The translations under genes and the position numbers were made by a program. A model generated the notes under the pieces. The model did no database searches. It had not been told where the DNA came from and saw only the letters and a list, made by a program, of their open reading frames with translations. A stretch of 60,219 nt of DNA, from assembly GCA_965657495.1 (NCBI GenBank), contig CBFHPD010000030.1, forward strand, positions 1-60,219. The letters are read 5' to 3'. Positions 1-8,690 of the stretch are shown one piece after another. This stretch comes from JALQTD01 sp965657495. GTDB taxonomy: Bacteria > Bacteroidota > Bacteroidia > Flavobacteriales_D > Sanyastnellaceae. Numbering within the stretch: the first letter of the stretch is position 1; the number at the start of each line of letters is the position of its first letter.

Positions 1-252
1 TGGCGGGCGGCCTGGTTTGGGCAACTGTCGGCCATCGTGGAGCCGGTGGCGGGGGCGATCGGCGCGTTTGCCGTGATGCAGGTGCAAGCCATCTTGCCCT
101 ATGCGCTCGCCTTCGCGGCGGGGGCCATGATTTACGTGGTGGTGGAGGAGGTGATTCCCGAGACGCAGCGCGACAAGTACACGGATTTGGCGACGCTGGG
201 CTTCATCGGGGGCTTCATCGTGATGATGGCGTTGGACGTGGGCTTGGCTTAA
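1..252 (+). CDS. ZIP family metal transporter, C-terminal part (5' end outside window)
   Basis: The reading frame is open from the first base and ends in TAA at 252, so this is the C-terminal ~83 residues of a longer protein. It contains EPVAGAIGA, then a hydrophobic helix with AGAMIYVVVEEVIPE and a last helix, which is the typical end of ZIP (zinc/iron-regulated) transporters; the E-E-x-x-P-E segment belongs to the metal-binding helix 5 region. The family moves Zn2+ or other divalent metals into the cytoplasm across the inner membrane. The stop overlaps the stop of the convergent mpl gene in the palindrome TTAA. The substrate metal cannot be told from this fragment. Confidence 0.85.
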   Translation, partial: WRAAWFGQLSAIVEPVAGAIGAFAVMQVQAILPYALAFAAGAMIYVVVEEVIPETQRDKYTDLATLGFIGGFIVMMALDVGLA

Positions 253-1598
253 GGCGCAGCGTTTTCGGGCCAAACCGCGCCACTGAACCACCCGGAGCTC
301 ATGAGCAACACCGCCCGGGGCTCCGATTGCCAACCGGCCCAAAGCGCTTCCAACGCCTCCCGGCTCGTCACCACCTGCAGGTCATCCCGCCCGAAGCACC
401 GCTTGACCTCCTCGGGGTCCAAATCCGGTAACCGCTTGTGCTCCAGCACCGCCGGGTCGAAGTACACCACCGCTTCATCGGCGGCATCCAACGCCCCGGC
501 GTACGTGGGCAAAAAATCCCGGTTCAGCGAGGAAAACGTGTGCAGTTCGAAGCAGGCGAGCAGCCGCCGATCGGGAAAGCTCGCCCGCACGCCGGCCGTG
601 GTGGCCCGGACTTTTGACGGCGCGTGGGCGAAATCGCGGTACACCACCGATTCGTCTGTGTCTTCGATGGCCTGCAGCCTGCGCGCCGCGCCCGAAAAGT
701 CCGCAATCGCCTCGTCAAAGGCCGTCCCGCTGACGCCGAGCGCTTGGCACAGCGCCCGCGCCCCGGCCAGGTTTTGGAAATTGTGGGTCCCCACCAACCG
801 GGTCACGCAGCGCCCGCCGTCAGCGAACGTCAATGCGGTGCCCCCGTCCACGGGCAGCCAGGCCGGCGTTTGGTACGCCACAGCCACCACATCCTTCGCC
901 TCCTGCACCAACTGGCGCAACCGCTCATCTTCCGTGCAGTAGACCACCGTGGCCCCCGGCTCGAGCGTGGTCAGGTAATGGGCAAACTGCTCCACGTAAT
1001 TCGCTTCCGTCGGAAACACGTTGATGTGGTCCCAAGCGATGCCCGTCAACAGGGTCACATGCGCTTGGTACCAGAAGAATTTGGGGCGGCGATCCAGCGG
1101 TGAGCTCAGGTATTCGTCGCCTTCGAAGATGGCCAAATCCCGGTCCGCATTCAGCCCGACCATCCGGTCAAAGCCCTCCAGTTGCGCCCCGACCATGTAG
1201 TCCGTTTCCCGTCCGAGCCGTTGCAGGACGTGCAGCACCATCGACGTCACCGTGGTCTTCCCGTGGCTGCCGCCAATGACCACCCGACGCTTCCCCGCGG
1301 TGGCGTGGTACAGGAACTCCGGGTAGCTCTGCACCGGTACGCCCAGCGCCTGGGCGGCCGCGAGTTCCGGGTTGTCCAGCCGAGCGTGCATGCCCAATAC
1401 GATGGCGTCGAGGTCCGACGTGATGCGCTCGGGATGCCAGCCCTCGGCGGCCGGCAACAGCCCGGCAGCCGCCAGCCGCGACCGGGAGGGCTCGAGGATT
1501 TGGTCATCCGATCCGGTAACGATGTTCCCCGCATCGTGCAAGGCGAGGGCCAAATTGTGCATCGCGCTGCCGCCGATGGCAATGAAATGAATCCGCAT
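249..1598 (-). CDS. mpl: UDP-N-acetylmuramate:L-alanyl-gamma-D-glutamyl-meso-diaminopimelate ligase
   Basis: Mur-ligase family enzyme of 449 aa. It joins the recycled tripeptide L-Ala-gamma-D-Glu-meso-DAP to UDP-MurNAc in the cytoplasm (peptidoglycan recycling). The start MRIHFIAIGGSAMHN is the usual beginning of Mpl with its N-terminal Rossmann glycine motif; a longer frame to 1658 adds 20 residues unlike the family, so the ATG at 1598 was chosen. The ATP-binding loop GSHGKTT lies at residues 110-116. The AIGGSAMHNLALAL signature and the length separate Mpl from MurC. It is divergent from the EI24-like gene and converges on the ZIP gene with a 4-bp overlap. No clear -7 box was seen. Confidence 0.93.
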   Translation of the reverse strand: MRIHFIAIGGSAMHNLALALHDAGNIVTGSDDQILEPSRSRLAAAGLLPAAEGWHPERITSDLDAIVLGMHARLDNPELAAAQALGVPVQSYPEFLYHATAGKRRVVIGGSHGKTTVTSMVLHVLQRLGRETDYMVGAQLEGFDRMVGLNADRDLAIFEGDEYLSSPLDRRPKFFWYQAHVTLLTGIAWDHINVFPTEANYVEQFAHYLTTLEPGATVVYCTEDERLRQLVQEAKDVVAVAYQTPAWLPVDGGTALTFADGGRCVTRLVGTHNFQNLAGARALCQALGVSGTAFDEAIADFSGAARRLQAIEDTDESVVYRDFAHAPSKVRATTAGVRASFPDRRLLACFELHTFSSLNRDFLPTYAGALDAADEAVVYFDPAVLEHKRLPDLDPEEVKRCFGRDDLQVVTSREALEALWAGWQSEPRAVLLMSSGWFSGAVWPENAAP

Positions 1599-1664
1599 GC
1601 CCTGAAATTCCTCCAAATTCGCCCAGGATATCCGAATTTCGCGTGAGGTTACACACATTGCACC

Positions 1665-2495
1665 ATGGAAAGTTTCAAGTCGTTTGGGGCGGGCCTTCGC
1701 GCTTACGGGAGGAGTTTTCGGACCATCCGCGAAATGGGCTTGCGGCGGGTTTACGTGTTCGCGGCGGCGATGACGGCGGCGTTTGTGCTCGCCGGGGCGT
1801 GGGGCATCGGTTGGCTCGTGGATGAGTTGGGGACGTGGTACCGGGAGCAGGTGGGGACGGAGGCGACGTGGCCGGAGGGCGCTTCGTGGTGGGTGCAGCT
1901 GAAGTGGTTCGCGGCCGAGGCCGGGGAGGTGGCGGTGCAGGCGGTGGCGTGGGTGGCTTTGTTTTGGCTCAAGGTGAAGCTGACCAAATACGTGGTCCTC
2001 GCCTTCCTCGGCCCTGTCATGGCTTGGATTTCAGAGCGCACCGAGTCCCACCTCACCGGATCGGACCGCCAAGTGGGCTTCCGCCTCATGCTGCGCGAGT
2101 TCATCCGCGGCCTGCGTTCGGCCATCCTCCTGTTTTTCGTGGAACTGGTTTTCGGTTTGGCGTTGTTTGCTGCATCCCTGCTGGTGAGCTTGCTGGGTGG
2201 CCCGTTGGTGGTGATCCTCTCTCCGGCGTTTGCGGTGCTTTCGTTCCTCGTGGGCGCGTGGTTTTATGGCGCGTCCACCTTCGACTTCATTTGGGAGCGC
2301 AGGGGGCTTGGAGCGCGCAAAGGGCTGCGCGCGAGCTGGGCGATGCGGGGCCGGGTGCTCGGGGTGGGCATCCCGTTCCAGCTGTGGATGATGCTGCCCG
2401 TCGTGTCGTGGTTTGTGGCGCCCATCTTTGCGCCGGTCACGTGCGCGGTGGCCGCGGTTTTGGTGTTCCCCAAATCCGAACTCACCGCACCATGA
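1665..2495 (+). CDS. EI24/CysZ-like integral membrane protein
   Basis: A 276-aa protein with about four to five strongly hydrophobic segments (near residues 28-50, 88-118, 147-195 and 236-270). The arrangement, with LTKYVVLAFLGPVMAWISE after the second segment and the late GLRASWAMRGRVLGVGIP stretch, fits the EI24 domain family, which includes the sulfate transporter CysZ and many uncharacterised bacterial membrane proteins. It would sit in the inner membrane. The function in this organism is unknown and there is no sulfate-assimilation neighbour. The last 14 bases overlap the end of the convergent Kazal-type gene. Confidence 0.8.
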   Translation: MESFKSFGAGLRAYGRSFRTIREMGLRRVYVFAAAMTAAFVLAGAWGIGWLVDELGTWYREQVGTEATWPEGASWWVQLKWFAAEAGEVAVQAVAWVALFWLKVKLTKYVVLAFLGPVMAWISERTESHLTGSDRQVGFRLMLREFIRGLRSAILLFFVELVFGLALFAASLLVSLLGGPLVVILSPAFAVLSFLVGAWFYGASTFDFIWERRGLGARKGLRASWAMRGRVLGVGIPFQLWMMLPVVSWFVAPIFAPVTCAVAAVLVFPKSELTAP

Positions 2496-3759
2496 CGCGC
2501 AACGCCCCACCGGGCCCCACGACGACCACCCACCCGCTCGGCAGGGAGACCGCCGGAGCCGCGTTGGTGCCTTCAGCAAGCAGCTGACCGGACAGGCCAA
2601 ACACCCGCCACCGCTCACCCGCCGGCCAATCCACCAGCCGAAGCTGCCCGTCGCGCACCACGGCATGCCACGTCAACGCATCGGCTTCGCCGACATCATC
2701 CCCTTCGCACGGTCCAGCTGTCCACGTGGCCAATCCACCCGTGTACCAAGCTTCGCAGGCATTGAGGTAGGTCACCCCATCGCATCCGCACACCCAGTCC
2801 GCGGCTTCCGAGCACATCATGTCCGGCACCAAGCGATCGGCGTCGAAGCAGTCGCCCGGGCACGGGCCGTCCTCGAAACTGCTCACCCAGTCGACATACG
2901 TCGCGGTGCACGGATTCAGGTGCGACGCCTCGTCGCAACCGCACACCGGCTCGGGCTCGAACGGATTGCAATCCACCAACGGGTCGGCCAAGCTCGGATC
3001 GATGCACCCCCCTCCGCACGCCGCCTCGCAGTCCGCGACGGAAGCAAAGCTGTACCCGATGTAATCCACGCCGTCTACGACCCAGCCGCAACCGCTTACC
3101 TCCACGCACGAACCGCCCATCAAGGCGGTGCCCATGACCATGTCGCAGGGGCCAAAGTCGAGGCCTTCGAGGTCCAAGCATTCGCTCCCGCAGGCGGTTT
3201 GGCATGCCTCCAACGACGCAAAGCTGTACACGCTGTAATCGACGCCGTTCACCACCCAGCCGCAACCGCTCAACCCCACGCACTGCCCGTTGATCAGCGC
3301 CACGCCCATCGCCATGGTGCACAACCCAAAATCGATGCCCCCGAGGTCTTCGCACGCCCCACCGCCGCACGCCGCAAGGCAGTCCTCGGGGCTCTCAAAG
3401 CTGTACGTGCTGTAATCCACTCCGTCCACCACCCAGCCGCATCCGCTCAGCCCCGTGCAACTTCCATCCACCACAGCCGTGCCCATCACCATCTCGCAGT
3501 CCCCAAAGTCGATGCCGCCCAAATCCAAGCAGTCCCCGTTCGACTCCGTGCACGCACCCGGCACAAAACTCGTCACGCCCCCCATGACCTCCGCCTCGCA
3601 GCTGTTGCCGTAGGTCACCCCATCGCAACCGCAGACGGGATCCCACACCAGGGGGCAGAAGGCAAAGGGATCGATCAACGTGCTGTCGATGCACGCTTGG
3701 GCTGCCGCTGGCATCGCCCGCAAGGCAAACACGGCGGAAAGTAGTAAGAAGAGGCGCAT
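2482..3759 (-). CDS. secreted Kazal-type and cysteine-repeat protein
   Basis: A 425-aa exported protein. Residues 1-21 form a signal peptide (MRLFLLLSAVFALRAMPAAA). Three Kazal-like modules lie at about 23-70, 252-300 and 304-351; the first and third carry the signature VCGCDGVTY followed by N-x-C. Between them are three copies of a 58-residue cysteine-rich unit (about 77-131, 136-190, 194-248) with LGGIDFG and SGCGWVVDGVDY. The last ~65 residues are cysteine-free and beta-rich with VFGLSGQLLAEG, resembling a T9SS type A sorting end. Kazal domains are known as serine-protease inhibitors; inhibition here is inferred. A longer frame to 3795 exists, but the signal peptide and a -7-like box four bases upstream fix the start at 3759. 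Confidence 0.85.
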   Translation of the reverse strand: MRLFLLLSAVFALRAMPAAAQACIDSTLIDPFAFCPLVWDPVCGCDGVTYGNSCEAEVMGGVTSFVPGACTESNGDCLDLGGIDFGDCEMVMGTAVVDGSCTGLSGCGWVVDGVDYSTYSFESPEDCLAACGGGACEDLGGIDFGLCTMAMGVALINGQCVGLSGCGWVVNGVDYSVYSFASLEACQTACGSECLDLEGLDFGPCDMVMGTALMGGSCVEVSGCGWVVDGVDYIGYSFASVADCEAACGGGCIDPSLADPLVDCNPFEPEPVCGCDEASHLNPCTATYVDWVSSFEDGPCPGDCFDADRLVPDMMCSEAADWVCGCDGVTYLNACEAWYTGGLATWTAGPCEGDDVGEADALTWHAVVRDGQLRLVDWPAGERWRVFGLSGQLLAEGTNAAPAVSLPSGWVVVVGPGGALRVMVR

Positions 3760-3763
3760 GGCA

Positions 3764-3771
3764 TAAAAATA
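3764..3771 (-). promoter_or_regulatory. -7 promoter box (TATTTTTA) of the Kazal-type gene
   Basis: Read on the minus strand the box is TATTTTTA, one base from TAnnTTTG. It ends exactly 4 nt before the ATG at 3759, which predicts a leaderless transcript. It lies in the 17-bp gap after aroA. Confidence 0.5.
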
Positions 3772-3776
3772 GGGAA

Positions 3777-5069
3777 TCAGGCAGTTTTCACCCACTGCAC
3801 CACGGCGCCGAGCGACTCGAGGTCATCGAAGAAAGCCGGGTAGCTCTTCGCTACGCACTCGGCCCCCACGATTTCGATGGGGGCTCCCGCCACGCCCAGC
3901 AGCGCCGCAGCCATCGCGATCCGGTGGTCGCCCTGTGCATCGATGCGCGCGGGCAGGACCTTTTCCTTGCCTTTGCGCGGCACCACGACGAGGGCATCGG
4001 CGTCGGGATCGTGCCGCAGTTCAATGCCCGCAGCTTCGAACACCTGCTGCAGGGCGAGGATGCGATTCGACTCCTTGTGGACCAAGCGGTGCGCACCTTT
4101 GAGCGTGCTCGGCTTGTTGGCAAAGGCCGCTAAGCTGGCCAAAACCGGGAACAGGTCCGGGCTGTCGGTCAGGTCCATGTTGAACGCCCGGACCGGCCGG
4201 CGCGCCACTTGGATGCCATCATCGGTCCCGCTCGCCGCGCCCCCAGCGAACAGCAGTGCCCCGCGAATGGCCTCGTCCGCCTGCGGATACGCGGTTTGCA
4301 GGCCGTCCACCGTGATGGCGGTTTCGGATGCGAGCATCCCGGCCACGAGCAGGGCGGAGGCGCCGCTCCAATCCCCGTCGATGACGCCTTCCCACGGCTG
4401 GTACGTTTGGCCCCCCGGCACCTGCCATCCCGTCGATGTTTCATGCACCTGGATCCCAAAATCCGCGAGCACGGCCAAGGTCAATTCCACATAAGGCCGG
4501 CTCACCAAGTCCTTGACGACCAGTGTGCTATCCGCAGTACAAGCCGGAAGCGCGAAGAGCAGGCCGGTCAAGAATTGCGAGCTCAAGCTGCCGTCCACTT
4601 CCAAGGTGCCACCCGCAAGTGGCCCCTGCACGCGCAACGGCGGGCGGCCACCGGCTTCAGTGGCGCATTGCGCAGAAAGTGCCGGCAACAACGCAGCCAG
4701 TTGTTGCTGCGGGCGGTGCAGCAAACTCCCGCTGCCGGTGATGGTCAGGGCTTCATTGTGCAACGCGGCGATGGGCGTGAACAGGCGCATGCCCAGCCCG
4801 CTTTCGCCCACGTTGATTGCGTGGGTACGCGGCGCCAACTGGCCGCCCACACCGGTGATGCGGATGGCGTCTTCGCCGAGTTCGACTTCTGCCCCGAGGG
4901 CGGCTGCCGTGGCCAACGCCGCGGTGCAGTCATCGCTTTCACTGGGGTGGTGGAGCATGGAAGCCCCTTCAGCGAGCAAGGCGCCCGCAATGACGCGCTG
5001 CATCACGCTTTTGGAAGACGGAGCGAACACCGTGCCGCTCAGCACCGATGGGCGAACGCGCAGGATCAT
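3777..5069 (-). CDS. aroA: 3-phosphoshikimate 1-carboxyvinyltransferase (EPSP synthase)
   Basis: A 430-aa cytoplasmic enzyme that makes EPSP from shikimate-3-phosphate and PEP, the sixth step of the shikimate pathway. Visible features: SSKSVMQR near residues 18-25 (substrate-binding Lys20), NVGESGLGMR at 86-95 (the glycine/arginine PEP-binding segment, shorter and different from the classical NAGTAMR form but common in Bacteroidota), the central SSQFLTGLL segment and KESNRI in the C-terminal half. Length fits the family. The ATG overlaps the stop of menG (ATGA at 5066-5069), so the two are co-transcribed. Confidence 0.95.
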   Translation of the reverse strand: MILRVRPSVLSGTVFAPSSKSVMQRVIAGALLAEGASMLHHPSESDDCTAALATAAALGAEVELGEDAIRITGVGGQLAPRTHAINVGESGLGMRLFTPIAALHNEALTITGSGSLLHRPQQQLAALLPALSAQCATEAGGRPPLRVQGPLAGGTLEVDGSLSSQFLTGLLFALPACTADSTLVVKDLVSRPYVELTLAVLADFGIQVHETSTGWQVPGGQTYQPWEGVIDGDWSGASALLVAGMLASETAITVDGLQTAYPQADEAIRGALLFAGGAASGTDDGIQVARRPVRAFNMDLTDSPDLFPVLASLAAFANKPSTLKGAHRLVHKESNRILALQQVFEAAGIELRHDPDADALVVVPRKGKEKVLPARIDAQGDHRIAMAAALLGVAGAPIEIVGAECVAKSYPAFFDDLESLGAVVQWVKTA

Positions 5070-5821
5070 GCGGAAGGGGTCAGGGGTTTCCGAGCCAAGT
5101 AAATGGAGGCAATGCCCCCTGTCAAAGGCAGGTCCGTGGCACCTTCGTAGCCGACCCGTTCGAGCACGTCCAAAAACGCCCGACCCTCCGGAAAGGCCTG
5201 CACGCTCTCTGGCAAGTAGGCATAGGCAGACGCGTCCTTGGAAACGAGTTTCCCAATGGTGGGCATGACGAAGCGAAAATAGAAGGCGAACAGCTGCTTC
5301 ATCGGAAAGCGCCGGGGTTTAGAAAACTCCAAGATGATGCCCAGGCCGCCGGGTTTCAGCACCCGCATCATTTCGCCGAGCCCCTGCTCGAGCTGTTCGA
5401 AATTCCGCACCCCGAAGGCCACCGTGTACGCATCGAAGTGCCCGTCTTCAAAGGGCAGGTCCACCGAATCGCCTTCCAGCAAGGTGATGGCGTCGGTGTA
5501 GCCGCGCTTGGCGATTTTCTTCCGTCCCACCTCGAGCATGCCCGGGCTGATGTCCACCCCGGTGATGTGGGTGTCTTGGAGCCCCATGCGCACCGCTTCG
5601 ATGGCAAAGTCCGCCGTTCCGGTGGCCATGTCCATGACCCGGGCCGGGGATTCCTTGCGCAGGATGCGGATGGCCTTTTTGCGCCAAAGCACGTCGATGC
5701 CGAATGAAAACAAATGGTTCAGGAAATCGTAGCTGTGGGCGATGTTGTCAAACATCCGCGCCACTTGCTGCGTTTTCGCCTCCTGATCGGGCGAGGTGTA
5801 GGGGGTGATCTTCGTTCCCAT
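5066..5821 (-). CDS. menG: demethylmenaquinone methyltransferase (UbiE/MenG)
   Basis: A 251-aa class I SAM methyltransferase that methylates demethylmenaquinol, the last step of menaquinone synthesis. The N-terminus VARMFDNIAHSYDFLNHLFS is the UbiE/COQ5 signature, followed by SAM motif I (VMDMATGTADFAIEA) and the second family signature around GFGVRNFEQLEQGLGEM-like residues in the middle of the protein. Menaquinone rather than ubiquinone is assumed because Bacteroidota use menaquinone. It lies in a leftward block trkH-menG-aroA, 2 bp after trkH and overlapping aroA by 4 bp. Confidence 0.94.
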   Translation of the reverse strand: MGTKITPYTSPDQEAKTQQVARMFDNIAHSYDFLNHLFSFGIDVLWRKKAIRILRKESPARVMDMATGTADFAIEAVRMGLQDTHITGVDISPGMLEVGRKKIAKRGYTDAITLLEGDSVDLPFEDGHFDAYTVAFGVRNFEQLEQGLGEMMRVLKPGGLGIILEFSKPRRFPMKQLFAFYFRFVMPTIGKLVSKDASAYAYLPESVQAFPEGRAFLDVLERVGYEGATDLPLTGGIASIYLARKPLTPSA

Positions 5822-5823
5822 GG

Positions 5824-7653
5824 TTATCCGACCATCGTGTGGCCTTCCGGGTATTTGAAGTGATTGTGGACCAAACGACCGCCAATCGCAAACGCGACGG
5901 TCAAGGTGCCCACACGGCCAACGAACATGCTGGCCGAGATGATGAATTTACCGGCGGTGCTCAAGTCGGGGGTGATGCCGGTGCTCAGCCCCACAGTGCC
6001 CATGGCGCTGACTTGCTCGAAGGTGAGGTCGAGGAGGTTCCGGCCGTTTTGGGCCAAAATCTCCGCTTCCGTGATGCTCAGCACAAAGATGCACATGAGG
6101 TTGCCCACCAAGAAGAACAGCAGCACGCTGTAAGCCCGCGACCGCAAGATCTCGGGAATGGTCCGTTGAAACAGCTGCACGTATTCGGTGCCGCGAATGG
6201 TCCGCCACACATCCGCCAGGACGATGGCCAAGGTGCTCGTTTTGATGCCGCCACCGGTTGAAGAAGAACTCGAACCGATGAACATCAAGATCGTGAGCAT
6301 GAACAACATAGGGATGCCCGCTGAGCCGATGTCGACGGTGTTGAATCCGCTCGTGCGGGTGGCGCTTTGGAAGACGGATGTGGTGATTTGGCCCCACGTG
6401 CTCATGCCCTTCAGGGTGCCTTCCTGTTCGAGTAAAAAGTAGGCCGCGGAGCCCACCACGACGAGCGCGATGCTGAAGTAAAGGGCGATTTTCGTCGCAA
6501 AACCTATTTGCTTCCACGGCTGCTTCATCCGCTCCCGCATCCGGACGGGGTCGAACAAATCGAACATGGCCATCATGCCCAACGCACCGAAGAAGACCAG
6601 GATGGTCACCACCCAATGCATCGACCAGTTGGTGGCCACTTCGGGCGCGGCCAAGCCGTTCTTGAACAGGGAAATCCCGGCGTTGTTGAAGGCGGAAATG
6701 CTGTGGAAAAAGGAGTAGAACAGCCGCTGCGTCCACGATTCGAACGCCACCGTGTCTGCCCAGGAGGCGTACATGGCGATGGCCCCGGCGATTTCAATGC
6801 CCAAGCACCACCTGATCACCTTGCTCAACATCCCGCTCGAGGACTGGAAATTGTCGCGGTTCACGAAGTCCTCAATGACATCGTGTTGGCGCACGCCGAG
6901 TCCGAAACGGGCCGCGAGGGCGAGGAAAGAGCCGAAAGCAATGAGGTTCAGGCCGCCGAGCTGAATGAGGATGAGCAACACGATTTGGCCTTTGAAAGAG
7001 AAGTAACTCACGGTGTCCACGAGCATCAAGCCCGTCACGCACGTGGCACTGGTCGATGTGAACAACGCATCCACCCACGGCATGCCCCCCGGGATCGTAG
7101 TCATTTCCGGAAGCATCAGCAAAATGGTGCCCACAGAGATGATGGCGGAAAAGCTGAGGATGAAGATGACGGCAGGGTTGAGCCGGAATTTGGGCAAGAT
7201 GGTGCCTCCGGTGCGGAACACTTCGGCCATCACCATCAGGAAAAAGTACAGCTGGATGAAGATGGTGTAAATGTCCCGCGCGGAGGTGATGCCGAGCGAC
7301 CGAATGAGGGGTTCCACGAGGAGTTGCCCCGTGAGCATGTCGCTGGCGCCTTCAATGACCAAAATCGACATCACCAGCGCCTCAAATCTCGTCCGTTTGA
7401 TGAACGTCCACGGGTGGAATTCGTAGACAACGCGCACGGTGTAGTGGACAACGTAAAAGATGAAACTCACGGTGACGCCTTGCAGGATGAGCTCGGCGGA
7501 GGCGCTGTCGTGGGGGAAGCCGTAAAAGGCGGCGAGGAGGATGAGGGCGGTGGCGGAAACGAAGAAGTTGAGCACGCGGAACACCCGGAGCACGGTGTCC
7601 TTCGAGCTGTACAGGTGCACATTGACCCGCTCTCTGAATTCGCGCAGGGTCAT
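5824..7653 (-). CDS. trkH: TrkH/KtrB family potassium uptake membrane subunit
   Basis: A 609-aa inner-membrane protein with many hydrophobic segments. Pore-loop-like stretches typical of the family are visible: TSTSATCVTGL, HSISAFNNAGISLF, TRTSGFNTVDI and the glycine-rich MGTVGLSTGITPDLS near the C-terminus, plus SSSSSTGGGIKTSTLA after the third loop. It forms the K+ pore and normally works with a cytoplasmic TrkA/KtrA regulator; no trkA gene is in this window. The N-terminal ~60 residues are a charged cytoplasmic extension. It overlaps rfaE1 by 4 bp (ATGA at 7650) and lies 2 bp before menG. Confidence 0.92.
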   Translation of the reverse strand: MTLREFRERVNVHLYSSKDTVLRVFRVLNFFVSATALILLAAFYGFPHDSASAELILQGVTVSFIFYVVHYTVRVVYEFHPWTFIKRTRFEALVMSILVIEGASDMLTGQLLVEPLIRSLGITSARDIYTIFIQLYFFLMVMAEVFRTGGTILPKFRLNPAVIFILSFSAIISVGTILLMLPEMTTIPGGMPWVDALFTSTSATCVTGLMLVDTVSYFSFKGQIVLLILIQLGGLNLIAFGSFLALAARFGLGVRQHDVIEDFVNRDNFQSSSGMLSKVIRWCLGIEIAGAIAMYASWADTVAFESWTQRLFYSFFHSISAFNNAGISLFKNGLAAPEVATNWSMHWVVTILVFFGALGMMAMFDLFDPVRMRERMKQPWKQIGFATKIALYFSIALVVVGSAAYFLLEQEGTLKGMSTWGQITTSVFQSATRTSGFNTVDIGSAGIPMLFMLTILMFIGSSSSSTGGGIKTSTLAIVLADVWRTIRGTEYVQLFQRTIPEILRSRAYSVLLFFLVGNLMCIFVLSITEAEILAQNGRNLLDLTFEQVSAMGTVGLSTGITPDLSTAGKFIISASMFVGRVGTLTVAFAIGGRLVHNHFKYPEGHTMVG

Positions 7654-8645
7654 GTGGCGGAGGCGGTTTGTGCGACTTCCTGCTTCAGCCGGTCTGCGTC
7701 GATGGGAACGACGCCCACGTTTTCACACACGAGGCCCCCGGCCAAGTTGGCCGTGCGGGCCATTTCGCCGGCGTCTACACCCAGGGCGTACAGGCAGGTG
7801 GCCACGGCTATGACCGTGTCACCGGCTCCCGAAACATCCGCAATCTCGCGGGCGTGGGCCGGTTGGCGCAGGTGCTGGATGCCCGCAGCGGGATGGTGGA
7901 CGTGTACGCCGTGCTCGCTCAAGGTCACCAAGGCGCATGCCGGTGTCAACCGCTCGACGAGCTCGTCCACCGCACCCGAGACGCTGTCAGCGTCTGCCGC
8001 ATCCACGTACCGCCCGAGCCCTTCTTGCAGCTCCTTGACATTCGGCTTGAACAATCCGACGCCTTTGTAGGCGTGGAACTGCCGGAATTTGGGATCGACG
8101 GCGGTGGGCAAGCGGTGTGCCGCTGCCTGCGCAATGGTGTGGGCAATGACGTGTTCTGTGAGCACCCCCTTGTCGTAGTCTTCGAACAAGATGGCATCCA
8201 CCTCGGGCAGCAGCCGGTCGATGGCTTCGAGCAGGGCCCGCTCGGCCGGAGCGCTGAGTGGCGCAGTGCTTTCCTCATCCACCCGGAGGAGGTGCTGGCC
8301 GCTGCTCAAGATCCGGGTCTTCACGGTGGTGGGGCGTTCGGGGTCTTCGATGACCGCTGAAGTCCCCACGCCCCGTTCCGTCAATTGGTCCAACAGCGCC
8401 GTCCCCGATTCGTCCTCGCCAACCACAGAAGCCAGCTCCACTTGGGCGCCCAAGGCCAACAAATTCAGCACCACATTGCCCGCGCCGCCCAGCCGACGGT
8501 CGCGCCGCTTGATGTCCACCACGGGCACCGGTGCTTCCGGCGAAACCCGGCGGACATCCCCGATGTAGTAGGCGTCGACCATGACATCGCCCACCACCAG
8601 CACCTTCAAATTGCGACACGCGTCGAGGGCTTGCTGCACATTCAT
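7650..8645 (-). CDS. rfaE1: D-glycero-beta-D-manno-heptose-7-phosphate kinase-like PfkB kinase
   Basis: A 331-aa ribokinase/PfkB-family sugar kinase. LVVGDVMVDAYYIGDVRRVSPEAPVPV with the following RRLGGAGNV segment matches the N-terminal kinase half of HldE (RfaE domain I), which phosphorylates heptose-7-phosphate for LPS core synthesis. The C-terminal PfkB signature DVSGAGDTVIAV contains the catalytic Asp. The nucleotidyltransferase half of HldE is absent, as in organisms with separate rfaE1 and rfaE2 genes. It heads the leftward operon rfaE1-trkH-menG-aroA and has a perfect -7 box 4 nt before its ATG. Another sugar substrate cannot be excluded. Confidence 0.85.
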   Translation of the reverse strand: MNVQQALDACRNLKVLVVGDVMVDAYYIGDVRRVSPEAPVPVVDIKRRDRRLGGAGNVVLNLLALGAQVELASVVGEDESGTALLDQLTERGVGTSAVIEDPERPTTVKTRILSSGQHLLRVDEESTAPLSAPAERALLEAIDRLLPEVDAILFEDYDKGVLTEHVIAHTIAQAAAHRLPTAVDPKFRQFHAYKGVGLFKPNVKELQEGLGRYVDAADADSVSGAVDELVERLTPACALVTLSEHGVHVHHPAAGIQHLRQPAHAREIADVSGAGDTVIAVATCLYALGVDAGEMARTANLAGGLVCENVGVVPIDADRLKQEVAQTASAT

Positions 8646-8649
8646 GCCG

Positions 8650-8657
8650 CAAAGTTA
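8650..8657 (-). promoter_or_regulatory. -7 promoter box (TAACTTTG) of rfaE1 operon
   Basis: Minus-strand TAACTTTG is a perfect match to the Bacteroidota -7 consensus TAnnTTTG and ends 4 nt before the rfaE1 ATG (spacer CGGC). Leaderless transcription of the four-gene block is predicted. Confidence 0.7.
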
Positions 8658-8690
8658 GGCACGGATGCGGCAGCCGCGCCATGGATTTGG

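Noticed and set aside
2413..3744. 443-aa open frame on the plus strand over the Kazal-type gene
   Set aside because: Antisense shadow in GC-rich sequence; low-complexity His/Arg/Ala translation and the opposite strand carries a clear signal peptide and cysteine pattern.
6508..8070. 520-aa open frame antisense to trkH and rfaE1
   Set aside because: Spans two recognised genes on the other strand and has no domain or sensible composition.
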